A stretch of 64,000 nt of DNA from Variovorax sp. OK212 (GCF_900112425.1 NZ_FOLP01000023.1:1-64000); one strand, 5' to 3'; counted from the first letter of the stretch, positions 26,631 to 35,790 are shown. A program made the numbers and translations. The notes: a model not told the origin generated them from the letters alone.

Positions 26631-28544
26631 ATGCCATCAACCGAAGTCGTCATGCCGGAGCAGTTGCTGAATGCGCTCGATGTCCAGAGCCACATGCCGA
26701 TCGCCCGGATCGGCGAAGCACTGACCTCGCTCGGCATGGTCACCGACGAGCAGTTGCGCGCGGGCCTGGCCCAGCAACAGCGCCAGCCCGGCGTGCCGCT
26801 GGGCGAGACGCTGGTGCGCATGGGTGTCGTCACCCAGGGCCAGCTGCAGACCGCGCTGGTGCGCAAGATGGGCTACCCGCTGGTGAACCTGCACCTGTTC
26901 CCCGCTGCCGCCGAAGCATTGCGCAAGATCAGCCACGGCGTGGCGCGGCGGCTGCAGGTCATGCCGCTGATGCTGCATGAAGGCCGGCTCATCGTCGCGC
27001 TGGACGACCCGACGAGCCGGCATTCGGCGCTCGACGAAGTGGAATTCATCGCGCAGATGAAGGTCGTGCCGGTGGTCGGGCAATGCCTCGACCTGGACAA
27101 CGTGCTGAACGCGGCCTACGAGAAGATCGGCGAGCCGGCTGTCGGCGCCGCAGGCGTCTTCGCCGCCAATCTCGACCCGAGCCGGCCGCTGGAGTTCGAC
27201 ATGGCCGGCACCACCGAGCTGTTGCAGACCCTCGAGCGCGAAGGCCCCGCGTCGGCACCGCCCGCCGAGGCGCCGATCGAGCAGTCCGACAACTCGCTCG
27301 TGCGCATGATCAACAGCATGATCCTGGAGGCGCACCGCGAGGGCGCGTCCGACATCCACATCGAGAGCTATCCCGGCCAGGAGAAGACCCGCATCCGCTT
27401 TCGGCGCGACGGCCTGCTCTACACCTACCTGGAGCTGCCGCCGAGCTACCGCAACGCGATCGTCGCGCGCGTGAAGATCATGTGCGACCTGGACATCAGC
27501 GAGAAGCGCAACCCGCAGGACGGCAAGATCAACTTCGCCAAGTACTCGCCGCAGCACCGCATCGAGTTGCGCGTGGCCACCATTCCGACCAACAACGGCC
27601 TCGAGGACGTGGTGATGCGGATCCTGGCGTCGGCCAAGCCGATTCCGATGCGCGACCTGGGCCTGTCGCCCAACAACCTCGCGCAGCTGACCCGGGCCGT
27701 GGAGCGCCCCTACGGCATGGTGCTGTGCGTCGGCCCCACGGGCTCGGGCAAGACCACCACGCTGCACTCGGCGCTGATGCACATCAACACGCCCGAGCGC
27801 AAGATCTGGACCGCCGAGGACCCGGTCGAAATCACGCAGACCGGGCTGCGCCAGGTGCAGATCAACCCGCGCATCGACTGGACCTTCGCCAAGGCGCTGC
27901 GCGCCTTCGTGCGCGCCGACCCCGACGTGATCATGGTGGGTGAAATCCGCGACGGCGAAACGGCCAAGACCGCGGTCGAAGCCTCGCTGACCGGTCACCT
28001 GGTGCTCTCGACCCTGCACACCAACAGCGCGCCCGAGACCGTGACGCGCCTGCTCGACATGGGCATGGACCCGTTCAACTTCGCCGACTCGCTGCTGGCC
28101 GTGCTCGCGCAGCGGCTGGTGCGCCGGCTGTGCAGCAGCTGCACCACCAGCCGCCCCGCGAGCGCCGAGATGGTCGAGGAACTGCTGGACGACTACATGC
28201 ATTCGTTCGGCGCGCAGCCCGACGCCGCAAGCCCCATCCCGCAGCGCCAGGCCGTGCGCAGCGACTGGCTGCAGCGCTACGGCCGCGACGGCCACCTGCA
28301 CCACTACACCAGCACCGGCTGCAAGCAGTGCAAGAACACGGGCTTCAAGGGCCGCGTGGGCATCCACGAGCTCATGACCATGTCGAAGACGCTGCGCCGC
28401 CTGGTGCAGACCGGCGCCCGCGCGGAAGAGCTGCAGGCCGCGGCGCTGCAGGAAGGCATGCGCACCCTGAGGCAGGACGGCATCGAGAAGGTGCTGGCCG
28501 GCAAGACGACCATCGAGGAAGTGCGCGCGACCAGCAACGTGTAA
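26631..28544 (+). CDS. GspE/PilB-type secretion ATPase, orphan
   Basis: A 637-residue hexameric ATPase of the type II secretion/type IV pilus class. An N-terminal MshEN-like domain lies at about residues 20-165 (LGETLVRMGVVTQGQLQTAL, a fold that can bind cyclic di-GMP). The ATPase core has Walker A GPTGSGKTT near residue 370, the Asp box IWTAEDPVE, Walker B DPDVIMVGEIRDGETA, and the His box VLSTLHTNSAPETV. The Cys-rich zinc site is CSSC...GCKQC. No other pilus or secretion gene is nearby. A clear AGGAG precedes ATG 26631. A GGDEF protein lies about 17 kb away, so cyclic di-GMP control is conceivable. Confidence 0.92.
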   Translation: MPSTEVVMPEQLLNALDVQSHMPIARIGEALTSLGMVTDEQLRAGLAQQQRQPGVPLGETLVRMGVVTQGQLQTALVRKMGYPLVNLHLFPAAAEALRKISHGVARRLQVMPLMLHEGRLIVALDDPTSRHSALDEVEFIAQMKVVPVVGQCLDLDNVLNAAYEKIGEPAVGAAGVFAANLDPSRPLEFDMAGTTELLQTLEREGPASAPPAEAPIEQSDNSLVRMINSMILEAHREGASDIHIESYPGQEKTRIRFRRDGLLYTYLELPPSYRNAIVARVKIMCDLDISEKRNPQDGKINFAKYSPQHRIELRVATIPTNNGLEDVVMRILASAKPIPMRDLGLSPNNLAQLTRAVERPYGMVLCVGPTGSGKTTTLHSALMHINTPERKIWTAEDPVEITQTGLRQVQINPRIDWTFAKALRAFVRADPDVIMVGEIRDGETAKTAVEASLTGHLVLSTLHTNSAPETVTRLLDMGMDPFNFADSLLAVLAQRLVRRLCSSCTTSRPASAEMVEELLDDYMHSFGAQPDAASPIPQRQAVRSDWLQRYGRDGHLHHYTSTGCKQCKNTGFKGRVGIHELMTMSKTLRRLVQTGARAEELQAAALQEGMRTLRQDGIEKVLAGKTTIEEVRATSNV

Positions 28545-28766
28545 GGCAGGGCGGCAAGGAAGCGAGGGAGCTCGGCCACGGCGCCCGTGCGGCGCACCGA
28601 GCGGCGGGCGCTGCTGCGCCGGAAAAGCGCCGGGGAGTGCTGGGGGGTGCCGGGGAGTGCCGGAGAAGTCGCGCCGATGTCAACATTAGTGCAAACACCA
28701 TGGTCGACAAAACACTTGTCGCACACCATCTGGACGCGTCATCGCACGCCGGACCCGACATCCGGA

Positions 28767-28782
28767 TGGCACGTAATTTGCA
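28767..28782 (+). promoter_or_regulatory. Perfect sigma-54 (-24/-12) promoter match
   Basis: TGGCACGTAATTTGCA matches the sigma-54 consensus TGGCACG-N4-TTGCW at every position, with the GG and GC dinucleotides 10 bases apart. The predicted start of transcription is near 28793, one base before the IclR ATG at 28794. This would give a leaderless or nearly leaderless message. Confidence 0.55.
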
Positions 28783-28793
28783 CAGGGCCCGCC

Positions 28794-29621
28794 ATGACTG
28801 CCACTTCGCCTCGCCTGCCCGCCAAAGCCACCAAGGTCACCCGCATCGACCGCGACAACGACAGCACGGTGCAGTCGCTCACGCGCGCCATGCAACTGCT
28901 GGAGCTCCTGGCCGAGGACGACGAGGGCTTCAGGCTCGTCGACATCGCGGCGCACAGCGGACTGTCCTCCTCGACGGCGCACCGGCTGCTCACGACGCTC
29001 GAGCAGCGGCGTTTCGTGCAGTTCGACCGCGAGACGAGCCTCTGGTATGTCGGCGTGCGCTGCTTCTCGGTCGGTGCGGCTTTCGGGCGGCGCCGACGCA
29101 TCGCCCACCTGGCGCTGCCGGTGATGCGCAGGCTGCGCGACAGCACCGGCGAGAGCATCAACCTCGGCATCGCCGACCTCGGCGACATCGTGTTCGTCAC
29201 GCAGGTCGAGAGCCGCGAGCTGATGCGCGCGATCGGCAAGCCGGGGTTTCGCGCGCCGCTGCACGGCACTGCGATGGGGCAGGCGATCCTGGCCGCGATG
29301 CCCGAGGACGACGTGCTGCAGTACCTGCGCACCTACGGCCTGCCGAAGCTCACCCACAACACCATCGCGCGCGCCTCGCGGCTGCATGAAACGCTGGGCG
29401 AGGTGCGCCGCGCGGGCCATGCGATCGACGACGAGCAGAACGCGGTCGGCCTGCGCTGCATCGCGGCCGCCGTTCGCGACGAGCACGGCCAGCCCTTCGG
29501 CGCGATCTCGCTGGTCGGGCCGACGCAGCGCATCAAGAGCGCCGACTTCCCGCAGCTCGGCGCCACCGTGCGCGCCGCGGCCGACGAGATCACCGCCGCC
29601 TACGGCGGGCGCGCCCGCTAA
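28794..29621 (+). CDS. IclR-family regulator
   Basis: A 275-residue IclR regulator. The winged helix is at about residues 25-85 (LVDIAAHSGLSSSTAHRLLT). The effector-binding domain has ESINLGIADLGDIVFVTQVE, APLHGTAMGQAILAAMPEDD and a C-terminal CIAAAVRDEHGQPFGAISLVG signature. IclR proteins of this type bind small organic acids and control catabolic operons. The TRAP transporter and amidase genes follow on the same strand after 168 bp. ATG 28794 is chosen. Confidence 0.92.
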   Translation: MTATSPRLPAKATKVTRIDRDNDSTVQSLTRAMQLLELLAEDDEGFRLVDIAAHSGLSSSTAHRLLTTLEQRRFVQFDRETSLWYVGVRCFSVGAAFGRRRRIAHLALPVMRRLRDSTGESINLGIADLGDIVFVTQVESRELMRAIGKPGFRAPLHGTAMGQAILAAMPEDDVLQYLRTYGLPKLTHNTIARASRLHETLGEVRRAGHAIDDEQNAVGLRCIAAAVRDEHGQPFGAISLVGPTQRIKSADFPQLGATVRAAADEITAAYGGRAR

Positions 29622-29689
29622 GGCCTGCGTCTTCCGCTGGCGCGGCGCGCCAAGTACTTGATTTCCAAGCTCTTTTTCCGGCTGTCCCA

Positions 29690-29711
29690 CGCAGCGGGAT
29701 AGTCCGCTGCG
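29690..29711. promoter_or_regulatory. Inverted repeat upstream of the TRAP operon
   Basis: CGCAGCGG-N6-CCGCTGCG is a perfect 8-bp inverted repeat, 79 bp upstream of the TRAP binding-protein start. It is a plausible operator for the adjacent IclR protein or part of the operon promoter. Confidence 0.4.
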
Positions 29712-29789
29712 CGTCGCCGCCGCGGGATTCAATGGCACATCTTTCTTTCGATGCCGCCCCGTTCCCTCACCTTCCTTGCTGGAGTCTTC

Positions 29790-30845
29790 ATGCCGTTTCA
29801 CCTTCGCCTCAAGTCATTCGCCACAGTTGCCCTGGCCGTGGTGCTCGCGTTGCCCGCGGCCCACGCACAGGACCGCACCCGGATGAAAGCCATCGGCCAG
29901 CCGCTGGCCACCGGGCTGATCCAGAAGAACAAGGAGCAACCCTTCTTCGAGAACTTCGCGGCCCGCACCGGGCTGCCGATCGACGTCGACTACAAGCCCA
30001 TCGACACGCTGGGCATCAAGGACACCGAGCAACTGCGCGTCATGAAGGCGGGCCTGTTCGACATCGTCTCGCTGCGCGTGTCGCAGAACTCGCGCGACGA
30101 GCCCACCATCCTGGGCCTGGACCTGGTGGGCGCGGCGCCCGACTACGCCACGGGCCGCAAGGTGGCCAAGGCCTACTTCGACACGGCGGACACGCGGCTG
30201 CAGGCGCAGTTCGGCGTGAAACTGCTGGCCGTGTGGCCCTTCGGCCCGCAGATCCTGTTCTGCAAGAAGCCGATCGCCAAGCTGGCCGACATCAAAGGCC
30301 TGAAGGTCCGCGTGTACGACCAGAACCTGGCCAAGTTCATCGAGATGGTGGGCGGCACGCCCGTGCCGGTGTCGTTCGCCGACACGCACCAGTCGCTCTC
30401 GCTGGGCGTGGTCGACTGCGCGATCACCGGGCCGAGCTCGGCCAACTCCGCGGGCTGGCCGGAAGTGACGACGCACCAGATGGCCATCGGCTTCCAGATG
30501 GCCCTGAACGGCTACGGCATGACGATGAAGGCCTGGAACGCGCTGGCACCCGACGCCAAAGCCAAGCTGCTGAAGGCGTTCGACACGCTGAGCGACGACA
30601 TGTGGAAGTACTCCGAAGAGATCTTCCAGGACGCGCTGAACTGCAATGCCGGCAAGGACCCGTGCACGACCGGCAAGAAGTTCAACCTCGTCAACGTGGC
30701 CGTCACGCCGGCCGACGTCGAACTGCTGCGCGGCGCGGTGAACAAGGTGTCGCTGCCGGTGTGGGCGGAGGTGTGCAACAAGTCCAACCCGAGCTGCCTG
30801 AAGAACTGGCAGGCGACGGTGGCGCCGGTACTGGGCCTGCAATGA
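29790..30845 (+). CDS. TRAP transporter substrate-binding protein (DctP type)
   Basis: A 351-residue periplasmic binding protein. The signal peptide is about residues 1-27, ending LPAAHAQ. The organic-acid-binding Arg region is KGLKVRVYDQNLAKFIEMVG, and the typical GVVDCAITGPSSANSAGW follows. TRAP systems import carboxylates or related anions using an ion gradient. ATG 29790 has GGAG eight bases upstream. Four cysteines near the C-terminus (ALNCNAGKDPC and VCNKSNPSC) suggest disulfides, which is unusual for DctP. The stop overlaps the next gene's ATG. Confidence 0.9.
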   Translation: MPFHLRLKSFATVALAVVLALPAAHAQDRTRMKAIGQPLATGLIQKNKEQPFFENFAARTGLPIDVDYKPIDTLGIKDTEQLRVMKAGLFDIVSLRVSQNSRDEPTILGLDLVGAAPDYATGRKVAKAYFDTADTRLQAQFGVKLLAVWPFGPQILFCKKPIAKLADIKGLKVRVYDQNLAKFIEMVGGTPVPVSFADTHQSLSLGVVDCAITGPSSANSAGWPEVTTHQMAIGFQMALNGYGMTMKAWNALAPDAKAKLLKAFDTLSDDMWKYSEEIFQDALNCNAGKDPCTTGKKFNLVNVAVTPADVELLRGAVNKVSLPVWAEVCNKSNPSCLKNWQATVAPVLGLQ

Positions 30846-31504
30846 ACAGCGGCACCATGACCCGCGACCGGCAGCCCCTCGCGCCGCCCGGCGCCACGGC
30901 GTCCCTCTCCGCGCGCGCCGGCTTCAGGGCGCGCCTGGAGACCGTGCTGGCCACGGCGTTCGGCGCGATCTTCCTGGGCCTGGCGGCCGTCGTCGCCATC
31001 GAGACGATCTCGCGCAAGCTGTTCAACGTCTCGCTGCAGGGCGCCGACGAACTGGGCGGCTACGCGCTCGCGGTCGGCTCGACGCTCGCCTTCAGCCTGG
31101 CGCTGCTGGGGCGCAACCACATCCGCGTGGACGTGTTCCACGACCGGTTCCCGCCGCGCGTGCAGGCGCTGCTGAACTGGATCTCGATCGTCTCGCTGGC
31201 GGTGTTCGCGCTGTTCATCGCCTGGGTCGCGTTCAAGGTGATCCAGGACACGACGGCCTACCGCAGCACCGCGCAGACGCCCTGGGCCACGCCACTGATC
31301 ATTCCGCAGGGCGTCTGGTACGCGGGCCTGGTGATCTTCGCGCTGGTGGCCTGCGCGCTGGCATGGCGTGCCACGCGGCTGCTGCTGGGCGGCGACACCC
31401 GCACGCTGAACAGCGACTTCCATCCGAAGAGCGCGAAGGAAGAGCTCAAGGAAGAACTCGACGACCTCAAGGCAAGGCAGCACGCCGAAGGAGCCGCACG
31501 ATGA
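30842..31504 (+). CDS. TRAP transporter small permease (DctQ type)
   Basis: A 220-residue membrane protein with four predicted membrane segments (FLGLAAVVAIETISRKLFNV, SLAFSLALLGRNHIRVDVF region, IVSLAVFALFIAWVAFKVI, WYAGLVIFALVACALAW). It is somewhat longer than average because of a charged C-terminal tail (EELKEELDDLKARQHAE). It overlaps both the binding-protein gene and the large-permease gene by four bases. Confidence 0.88.
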   Translation: MNSGTMTRDRQPLAPPGATASLSARAGFRARLETVLATAFGAIFLGLAAVVAIETISRKLFNVSLQGADELGGYALAVGSTLAFSLALLGRNHIRVDVFHDRFPPRVQALLNWISIVSLAVFALFIAWVAFKVIQDTTAYRSTAQTPWATPLIIPQGVWYAGLVIFALVACALAWRATRLLLGGDTRTLNSDFHPKSAKEELKEELDDLKARQHAEGAAR

Positions 31505-32793
31505 ACATCGCCCTGATCGGATCCGCATTCCTCGCGATGCTCGCCCTGATGCTGCTCGGCATGCCGATTGCCGTGTCGATGGCGGCCGTCGGGATCATCG
31601 GCGGCATCGCCGCCTACGGCGCGCCGTTCATGGACTCGATCGCGCCGGTCGTGTGGGGCGTGCAGAACGAGAGCCTGCTGACCTCGGTGCCGCTGTTCGT
31701 GCTGCTCGGCGAACTGCTGCTGCGCTCGGGCATCGCCGACCGCATGTACATCGCGCTGTCGGCCTGGCTCGGCCGGCTGCCGGGCGGGCTCCTGCACACC
31801 AACATCGGGAGTTGCGCGCTGTTCGCGGCGACCTCGGGCTCGTCGGTGGCCACCGCGGCCACGGTCGGGACGGTGGCGCTGCCTTCGCTGCAACGGCGCG
31901 GCTACCCGATGCGCGCGTCGCTCGGCAGCCTGGCCGCCGGCGGCACGCTGGGCATCCTGATTCCGCCCAGCGTGAACATGATCGTGTACGGCTCGCTCAC
32001 CAACAACTCGATCGGCAAGCTCTTCGTCGCCGGCATCGTCCCGGGGTTGCTGCTCACGCTGTGCTTCATGCTCTGGATTGCGATCTCGAGCCTGGCCGGC
32101 GGCAACGCGATGCGCGAGCCCAAGGTGCCGATGGCCGAGCGGCTTCGCGTGCTGGTGCACCTGGTGCCGCCGGCGGTGGTGTTCGGCATCGTGATGGGAA
32201 GCCTGTACTTCGGCATTGCCACGGCGGCCGAGAGCGCGGCGCTGGGCGTGATCGCGGCGCTGGGCTTCGTCTGGCAGTCGGGCAAGCTCAACTGGGAGCT
32301 GCTGCGCAACTGCTTCATCTCGACGGCGCGCGTGAGCGGCATGATCCTGCTGATCGTCGTGGCCGCCTTCATCCTCAACCTGACGGTGAGCCTCACGGGC
32401 GTGGCCGAGTCGATGACGAAGTGGGTCGCGAGCCAGGGCCTGTCGGCCACCGGGCTGATCCTGGCGCTGATCGTGTTCTACCTGGTGCTGGGCATGTTCA
32501 TGGACGTGCTGTCGATGCAGGTCGCGACGATCCCGATCACCTACCCGATCGCGATCGCGGTCGGCGTCGACCCGATCTGGTTCGGCATCTTCATCGTGCT
32601 GATGTGCGAGCTGGGCCTGATCACGCCGCCGGTGGGCATGAACCTGTTCGTGGTGCACGGCATCCGTCCGGACAAGGGCGGCATCCAGGACGCGATCTGG
32701 GGCGCGCTGCCCTACGCGCTGATCATGATCCTGTTCACGCTGCTGCTGATGGCCGTGCCGCAGCTGGTGACGTGGCTGCCGGCGCACATGTGA
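31501..32793 (+). CDS. TRAP transporter large permease (DctM type)
   Basis: A 430-residue membrane protein with about 12 segments, the ion-coupled transport subunit. Hallmarks are LLGMPIAVSMAAVGIIGG, SVPLFVLLGELLLRSGIADR, SSVATAATVGTVALPSLQRR, GGTLGILIPPSVNMIVYGSL and CELGLITPPVGMNLFVVHGI. It begins ATGA-overlapped with the small permease. The amidase gene follows after 11 bp. Confidence 0.93.
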   Translation: MNIALIGSAFLAMLALMLLGMPIAVSMAAVGIIGGIAAYGAPFMDSIAPVVWGVQNESLLTSVPLFVLLGELLLRSGIADRMYIALSAWLGRLPGGLLHTNIGSCALFAATSGSSVATAATVGTVALPSLQRRGYPMRASLGSLAAGGTLGILIPPSVNMIVYGSLTNNSIGKLFVAGIVPGLLLTLCFMLWIAISSLAGGNAMREPKVPMAERLRVLVHLVPPAVVFGIVMGSLYFGIATAAESAALGVIAALGFVWQSGKLNWELLRNCFISTARVSGMILLIVVAAFILNLTVSLTGVAESMTKWVASQGLSATGLILALIVFYLVLGMFMDVLSMQVATIPITYPIAIAVGVDPIWFGIFIVLMCELGLITPPVGMNLFVVHGIRPDKGGIQDAIWGALPYALIMILFTLLLMAVPQLVTWLPAHM

Positions 32794-32804
32794 GGCCGGC
32801 CCCG

Positions 32805-34187
32805 ATGAACCGACACACACCGCTCTGGCAACTCGACGCGGCGCAGCTCGCGGCCGGCTTTCGCGAGGCCGCGTTCACGCCGACCGACGCCCTGCACGCC
32901 TGCATGGCGCGCAGCGCCGAGGTCAACCCGCGCCTGAACGCGCTGGTCGCGCTCGACAGCGAAGGCGCCGCGCACGCGGCCGGGCAAAGCACCGCGCGCT
33001 GGCGCGACGGCCGGCCGCTGGGCGCGCTCGACGGCGTGCCCGTCACCATCAAGGACAACCTGCAGGTGCGCGGCCTCGCCACCCACTGGGGCAGCCGTGC
33101 GCTGGCCGGCTTCGTGGCCGAGCGCGACGAGCTGCCGGTGGCCAGGCTGCGCCAGGCAGGCGCCGTGATCTTCGGCAAGACCAACGTGCCCGAGTTCACG
33201 ATGCAGGGCTACACCGACAACCCGGTGTTCGGCCCCACGGGCAATCCTTGGGACCCGGCGCTCACGCCCGGCGGCTCGTCCGGCGGCGCGGTGGCGCTGG
33301 TGGCCGCGGGCGGATGCCCGATCGCGCTGGGCACCGACGGCGGAGGCTCGATCCGCCGGCCGGCCTCGCACACCAACCTGGTCGGCTTCAAGCCGTCGCG
33401 CGGACGCGTGCCGCGCGGCGACGGCCTGCCGCCGATCTTTCTCGGCTTCGAAGTCGCGGGCCCGATCGCGCGCAGCGTGGCCGACGCGGCGGCGGTGATG
33501 CAAGTCATCGGCGACCGGCCGGTGGCGCAAGCCTGCCCGCAAGGCGCGCGCATTCTCTTCATTCCACGTTTCGGCGACCACCCGGTCGACCCGCAGATCG
33601 CGCAGCTCACCGAGGCGGCCGCGCGCCGCTTGGCCGCGCTCGGCCACGAGGTCACGACGGCGCAGGACTTCGGCCTCGTCGAGGCGGTCAACCAGCGCTG
33701 GCCGCTGCTGGCACAGGTGGGGCTGGCCTGGCTGGTGGCGCACCCCCAGGAGCTGTCCGGCCGGCCCTTCGACGCGTCGCTGTTCGGGCCTGCGATGCAG
33801 GCGAATGCCGAGACCGGGCGCAAGGCCTCCGGGCCCGAGCTGTTCGAGCTGCTGTTCGAGGCCGAGCGGCTGCGCAACACGCTGTCGCAGCTGTTCGAGC
33901 GCCACGACTTCCTGTTGACGCCGGCGGCCGCCGCGCTGCCCTGGCCCGCGGGCCAGACCCATCCGACGCGCATCGACGGGCGCGAGGTCGGCCCGCGCGG
34001 CCACGCGGTGTTCGCCGGGTTCGCGAACGCCGTGGGCCTGCCGGCCATTGCCGTGCCCTGCGGCTTTGCCGGGCACCTGCCGGTCGGCATGCAGCTGGTG
34101 GCACGCGAAGGCGCGGACGACGCCCTGCTCGCGCTGGCCAGCGCGTTCGAACAGGCCCACCCGTGGCAGCGCTTCCCCGCGCTGTGA
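32805..34187 (+). CDS. Amidase (amidase-signature family)
   Basis: A 460-residue amidase hydrolysing a carboxamide to acid plus ammonia or amine. The Ser-cisSer-Lys triad is visible: K83 in VTIKDN, S158 in GGSSGG, and S182 in GTDGGGSIRRPA. Length is normal. It lies directly behind the TRAP permease genes and its TGA overlaps the GTG of the next gene. The imported compound or its ring-opened product is therefore likely its substrate. Confidence 0.92.
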   Translation: MNRHTPLWQLDAAQLAAGFREAAFTPTDALHACMARSAEVNPRLNALVALDSEGAAHAAGQSTARWRDGRPLGALDGVPVTIKDNLQVRGLATHWGSRALAGFVAERDELPVARLRQAGAVIFGKTNVPEFTMQGYTDNPVFGPTGNPWDPALTPGGSSGGAVALVAAGGCPIALGTDGGGSIRRPASHTNLVGFKPSRGRVPRGDGLPPIFLGFEVAGPIARSVADAAAVMQVIGDRPVAQACPQGARILFIPRFGDHPVDPQIAQLTEAAARRLAALGHEVTTAQDFGLVEAVNQRWPLLAQVGLAWLVAHPQELSGRPFDASLFGPAMQANAETGRKASGPELFELLFEAERLRNTLSQLFERHDFLLTPAAAALPWPAGQTHPTRIDGREVGPRGHAVFAGFANAVGLPAIAVPCGFAGHLPVGMQLVAREGADDALLALASAFEQAHPWQRFPAL

Positions 34188-34957
34188 CGCCGGCCGAGGC
34201 TGCGGCGGTGCGGGTCACGCCCACCGAAGCCGCACAGGCGCTGCGCCGCGCGCGGCGCGAAGGCGGGCGGGTGCTGTCGTCGCTGCTGCAGCCGCGGGAC
34301 CTGGACACGGCCTACGCGATCCAGGACGCGACGCTGGCGGCGCTCGGCCCGACCGGCGGCTGGAAGGTCGGTGCCGGCGCGCCCGGAATGGAACCGCGCT
34401 GCGCGCCCCTGCCGGCCGAGGGCCTGGTGCCCGGCGGCGCCTTGCTGCACGGCACCGGATGGCACCTGCGTGGGGTCGAAGCCGAGGTCGCGTTCCGGCT
34501 CGGGGCCGACCTGCCGCCGCGCACGGCGCCCTACACGCGCGACGAGGTCGCCGGCGCCATCGCATCGGTGCTGCCCGTGATCGAGGTGGCCGAAACCCGC
34601 CTGGCCGACTGGCTGGACGCAAGCCCGGCGGCGCTGCTGGCCGACCTGCTGTGCCACGGCGGGCTGGTGCTCGGCGAGTCCGTGCCCTTCGAGAAGGCGT
34701 GGCTCGATCTGGCGCAGACCGAGGTCGTGCTGCATTTCGACGAGCAGGTCGTTGCGCACACCGTCGGCGAGCACCCCCACCCCGACGTGGGCGCGCTGCT
34801 GGTGTGGCTGGCCAACCGGGGTGCGGCGCGGGGCGAGGGCCTGCGCGCGGGCCAGGTCGTGACGACCGGCTCGTGCACCGGCATGTTGTTCGCCTCGCAA
34901 GGCACCCGCGTGCGGGTGGACGTGCGCGGGCTCGCGCCGTTGTGCGCGAGCTTCTGA
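34184..34957 (+). CDS. 2-oxopent-4-enoate hydratase-like (FAH superfamily) protein
   Basis: A 257-residue protein related to MhpD-type hydratases and fumarylacetoacetate hydrolases. The acidic metal-site segment is LRGVEAEVAFRLGADLP, and the substrate region is VLPVIEVAETRLADW then CHGGLVLGESVPF and QVVTTGSCTGML. It should hydrate or decarboxylate a 2-oxo-acid. GTG 34184 overlaps the amidase stop. The last codons and the TGA lie inside a terminator hairpin. A paralogue follows immediately. Confidence 0.8.
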   Translation: MTPAEAAAVRVTPTEAAQALRRARREGGRVLSSLLQPRDLDTAYAIQDATLAALGPTGGWKVGAGAPGMEPRCAPLPAEGLVPGGALLHGTGWHLRGVEAEVAFRLGADLPPRTAPYTRDEVAGAIASVLPVIEVAETRLADWLDASPAALLADLLCHGGLVLGESVPFEKAWLDLAQTEVVLHFDEQVVAHTVGEHPHPDVGALLVWLANRGAARGEGLRAGQVVTTGSCTGMLFASQGTRVRVDVRGLAPLCASF

Positions 34958-34965
34958 ATTTTTTT
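34930..34965 (+). terminator. Intrinsic terminator embedded in the end of the hydratase gene
   Basis: GCTCGCGC-CGTTGT-GCGCGAGC forms a perfect 8-bp stem (34930-34951), followed by a run of seven T at 34959-34965. The hairpin codes for the last residues of the upstream protein. Genes for a second hydratase and an aminotransferase follow on the same strand, so it may reduce or condition their expression. Confidence 0.7.
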
Positions 34966-34987
34966 GCGATCACTGGAGGAAACCGAG

Positions 34988-35755
34988 ATGTCCCTGTCAA
35001 GGATCGATGCCGCGGCCGCGTCGCTGGTTCGCGCGCGCCGCAGCCACGCCACGTGCCCCGCGGCGCAGGTGGCCGAACTGCTCGAGCATGCCGAGGACGC
35101 CTATGCCGTGCAGCAGCGCGTGGCGCAGGCGCTCGGCTGGTTCGACGCGCCGCCGCGGTACTGGAAAGCCGGCGGGCCCTCGCGCGAGGCGGTGCTGACC
35201 CACGCGCCGCTGCCGCCCCAAGGCGTATGGACCAGCCCGGCACAGGCCGGCCACTGGCCGTTCCACATGCGCGGCATCGAGGCCGAGGTCGCGCTGCGGC
35301 TCGGCTGCGCGGTCGATCCGGCGCTGGCATCGACGCTCGACGCCGACCGCGCAAGCGCACTGGTCGACGCGATGGCCGTGTCGATAGAAATCGTGGACTC
35401 CCGCTGGCACGAGGCGATGGCCGCGCCCGCGCTGTGCAAGCTGGCCGACCTGCAATCGCACGGCGCGCTGGTGCTGGGCGCATGGGTGCCGTTTGCGGCG
35501 CGCGACTGGCGCGCGCAGACCTGCACCGTGCGCATCGGCGAGCGCGCGCCGGTCGAGCGCCGCGGCACGCACGCGCTCGGCGATCCCGCCTGGCTGCTGC
35601 CTGCGTGGCTGCGCCATGCCACGCGCAACGGCGAGCCCGTCGCGGCCGGCACCGTGGTGACGACGGGCACCTGGGTCGGCATTCTCGAAGCGGCCCGGGG
35701 CGAGCTCGTCAGCGCTGAATTTCCGGGCATCGGCCACGCGTCGGTGCAGCTGTAG
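34988..35755 (+). CDS. Second hydratase-like (FAH superfamily) protein
   Basis: A 255-residue paralogue of the preceding protein. It keeps the acidic metal motif MRGIEAEVALRLG, the segment MAVSIEIVDSRWHEA, QSHGALVLGAWVPF and the C-terminal GTVVTTGTWVGILEAA. The two are clearly diverged, so they probably act on different steps or substrates. ATG 34988 is preceded by CTGGAGG. It lies directly behind the terminator. The aminotransferase gene follows after 35 bp. Confidence 0.8.
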   Translation: MSLSRIDAAAASLVRARRSHATCPAAQVAELLEHAEDAYAVQQRVAQALGWFDAPPRYWKAGGPSREAVLTHAPLPPQGVWTSPAQAGHWPFHMRGIEAEVALRLGCAVDPALASTLDADRASALVDAMAVSIEIVDSRWHEAMAAPALCKLADLQSHGALVLGAWVPFAARDWRAQTCTVRIGERAPVERRGTHALGDPAWLLPAWLRHATRNGEPVAAGTVVTTGTWVGILEAARGELVSAEFPGIGHASVQL

Positions 35756-35790
35756 ACCTCTTTCGCAACCCCTGAAGAACGGAGACATCC

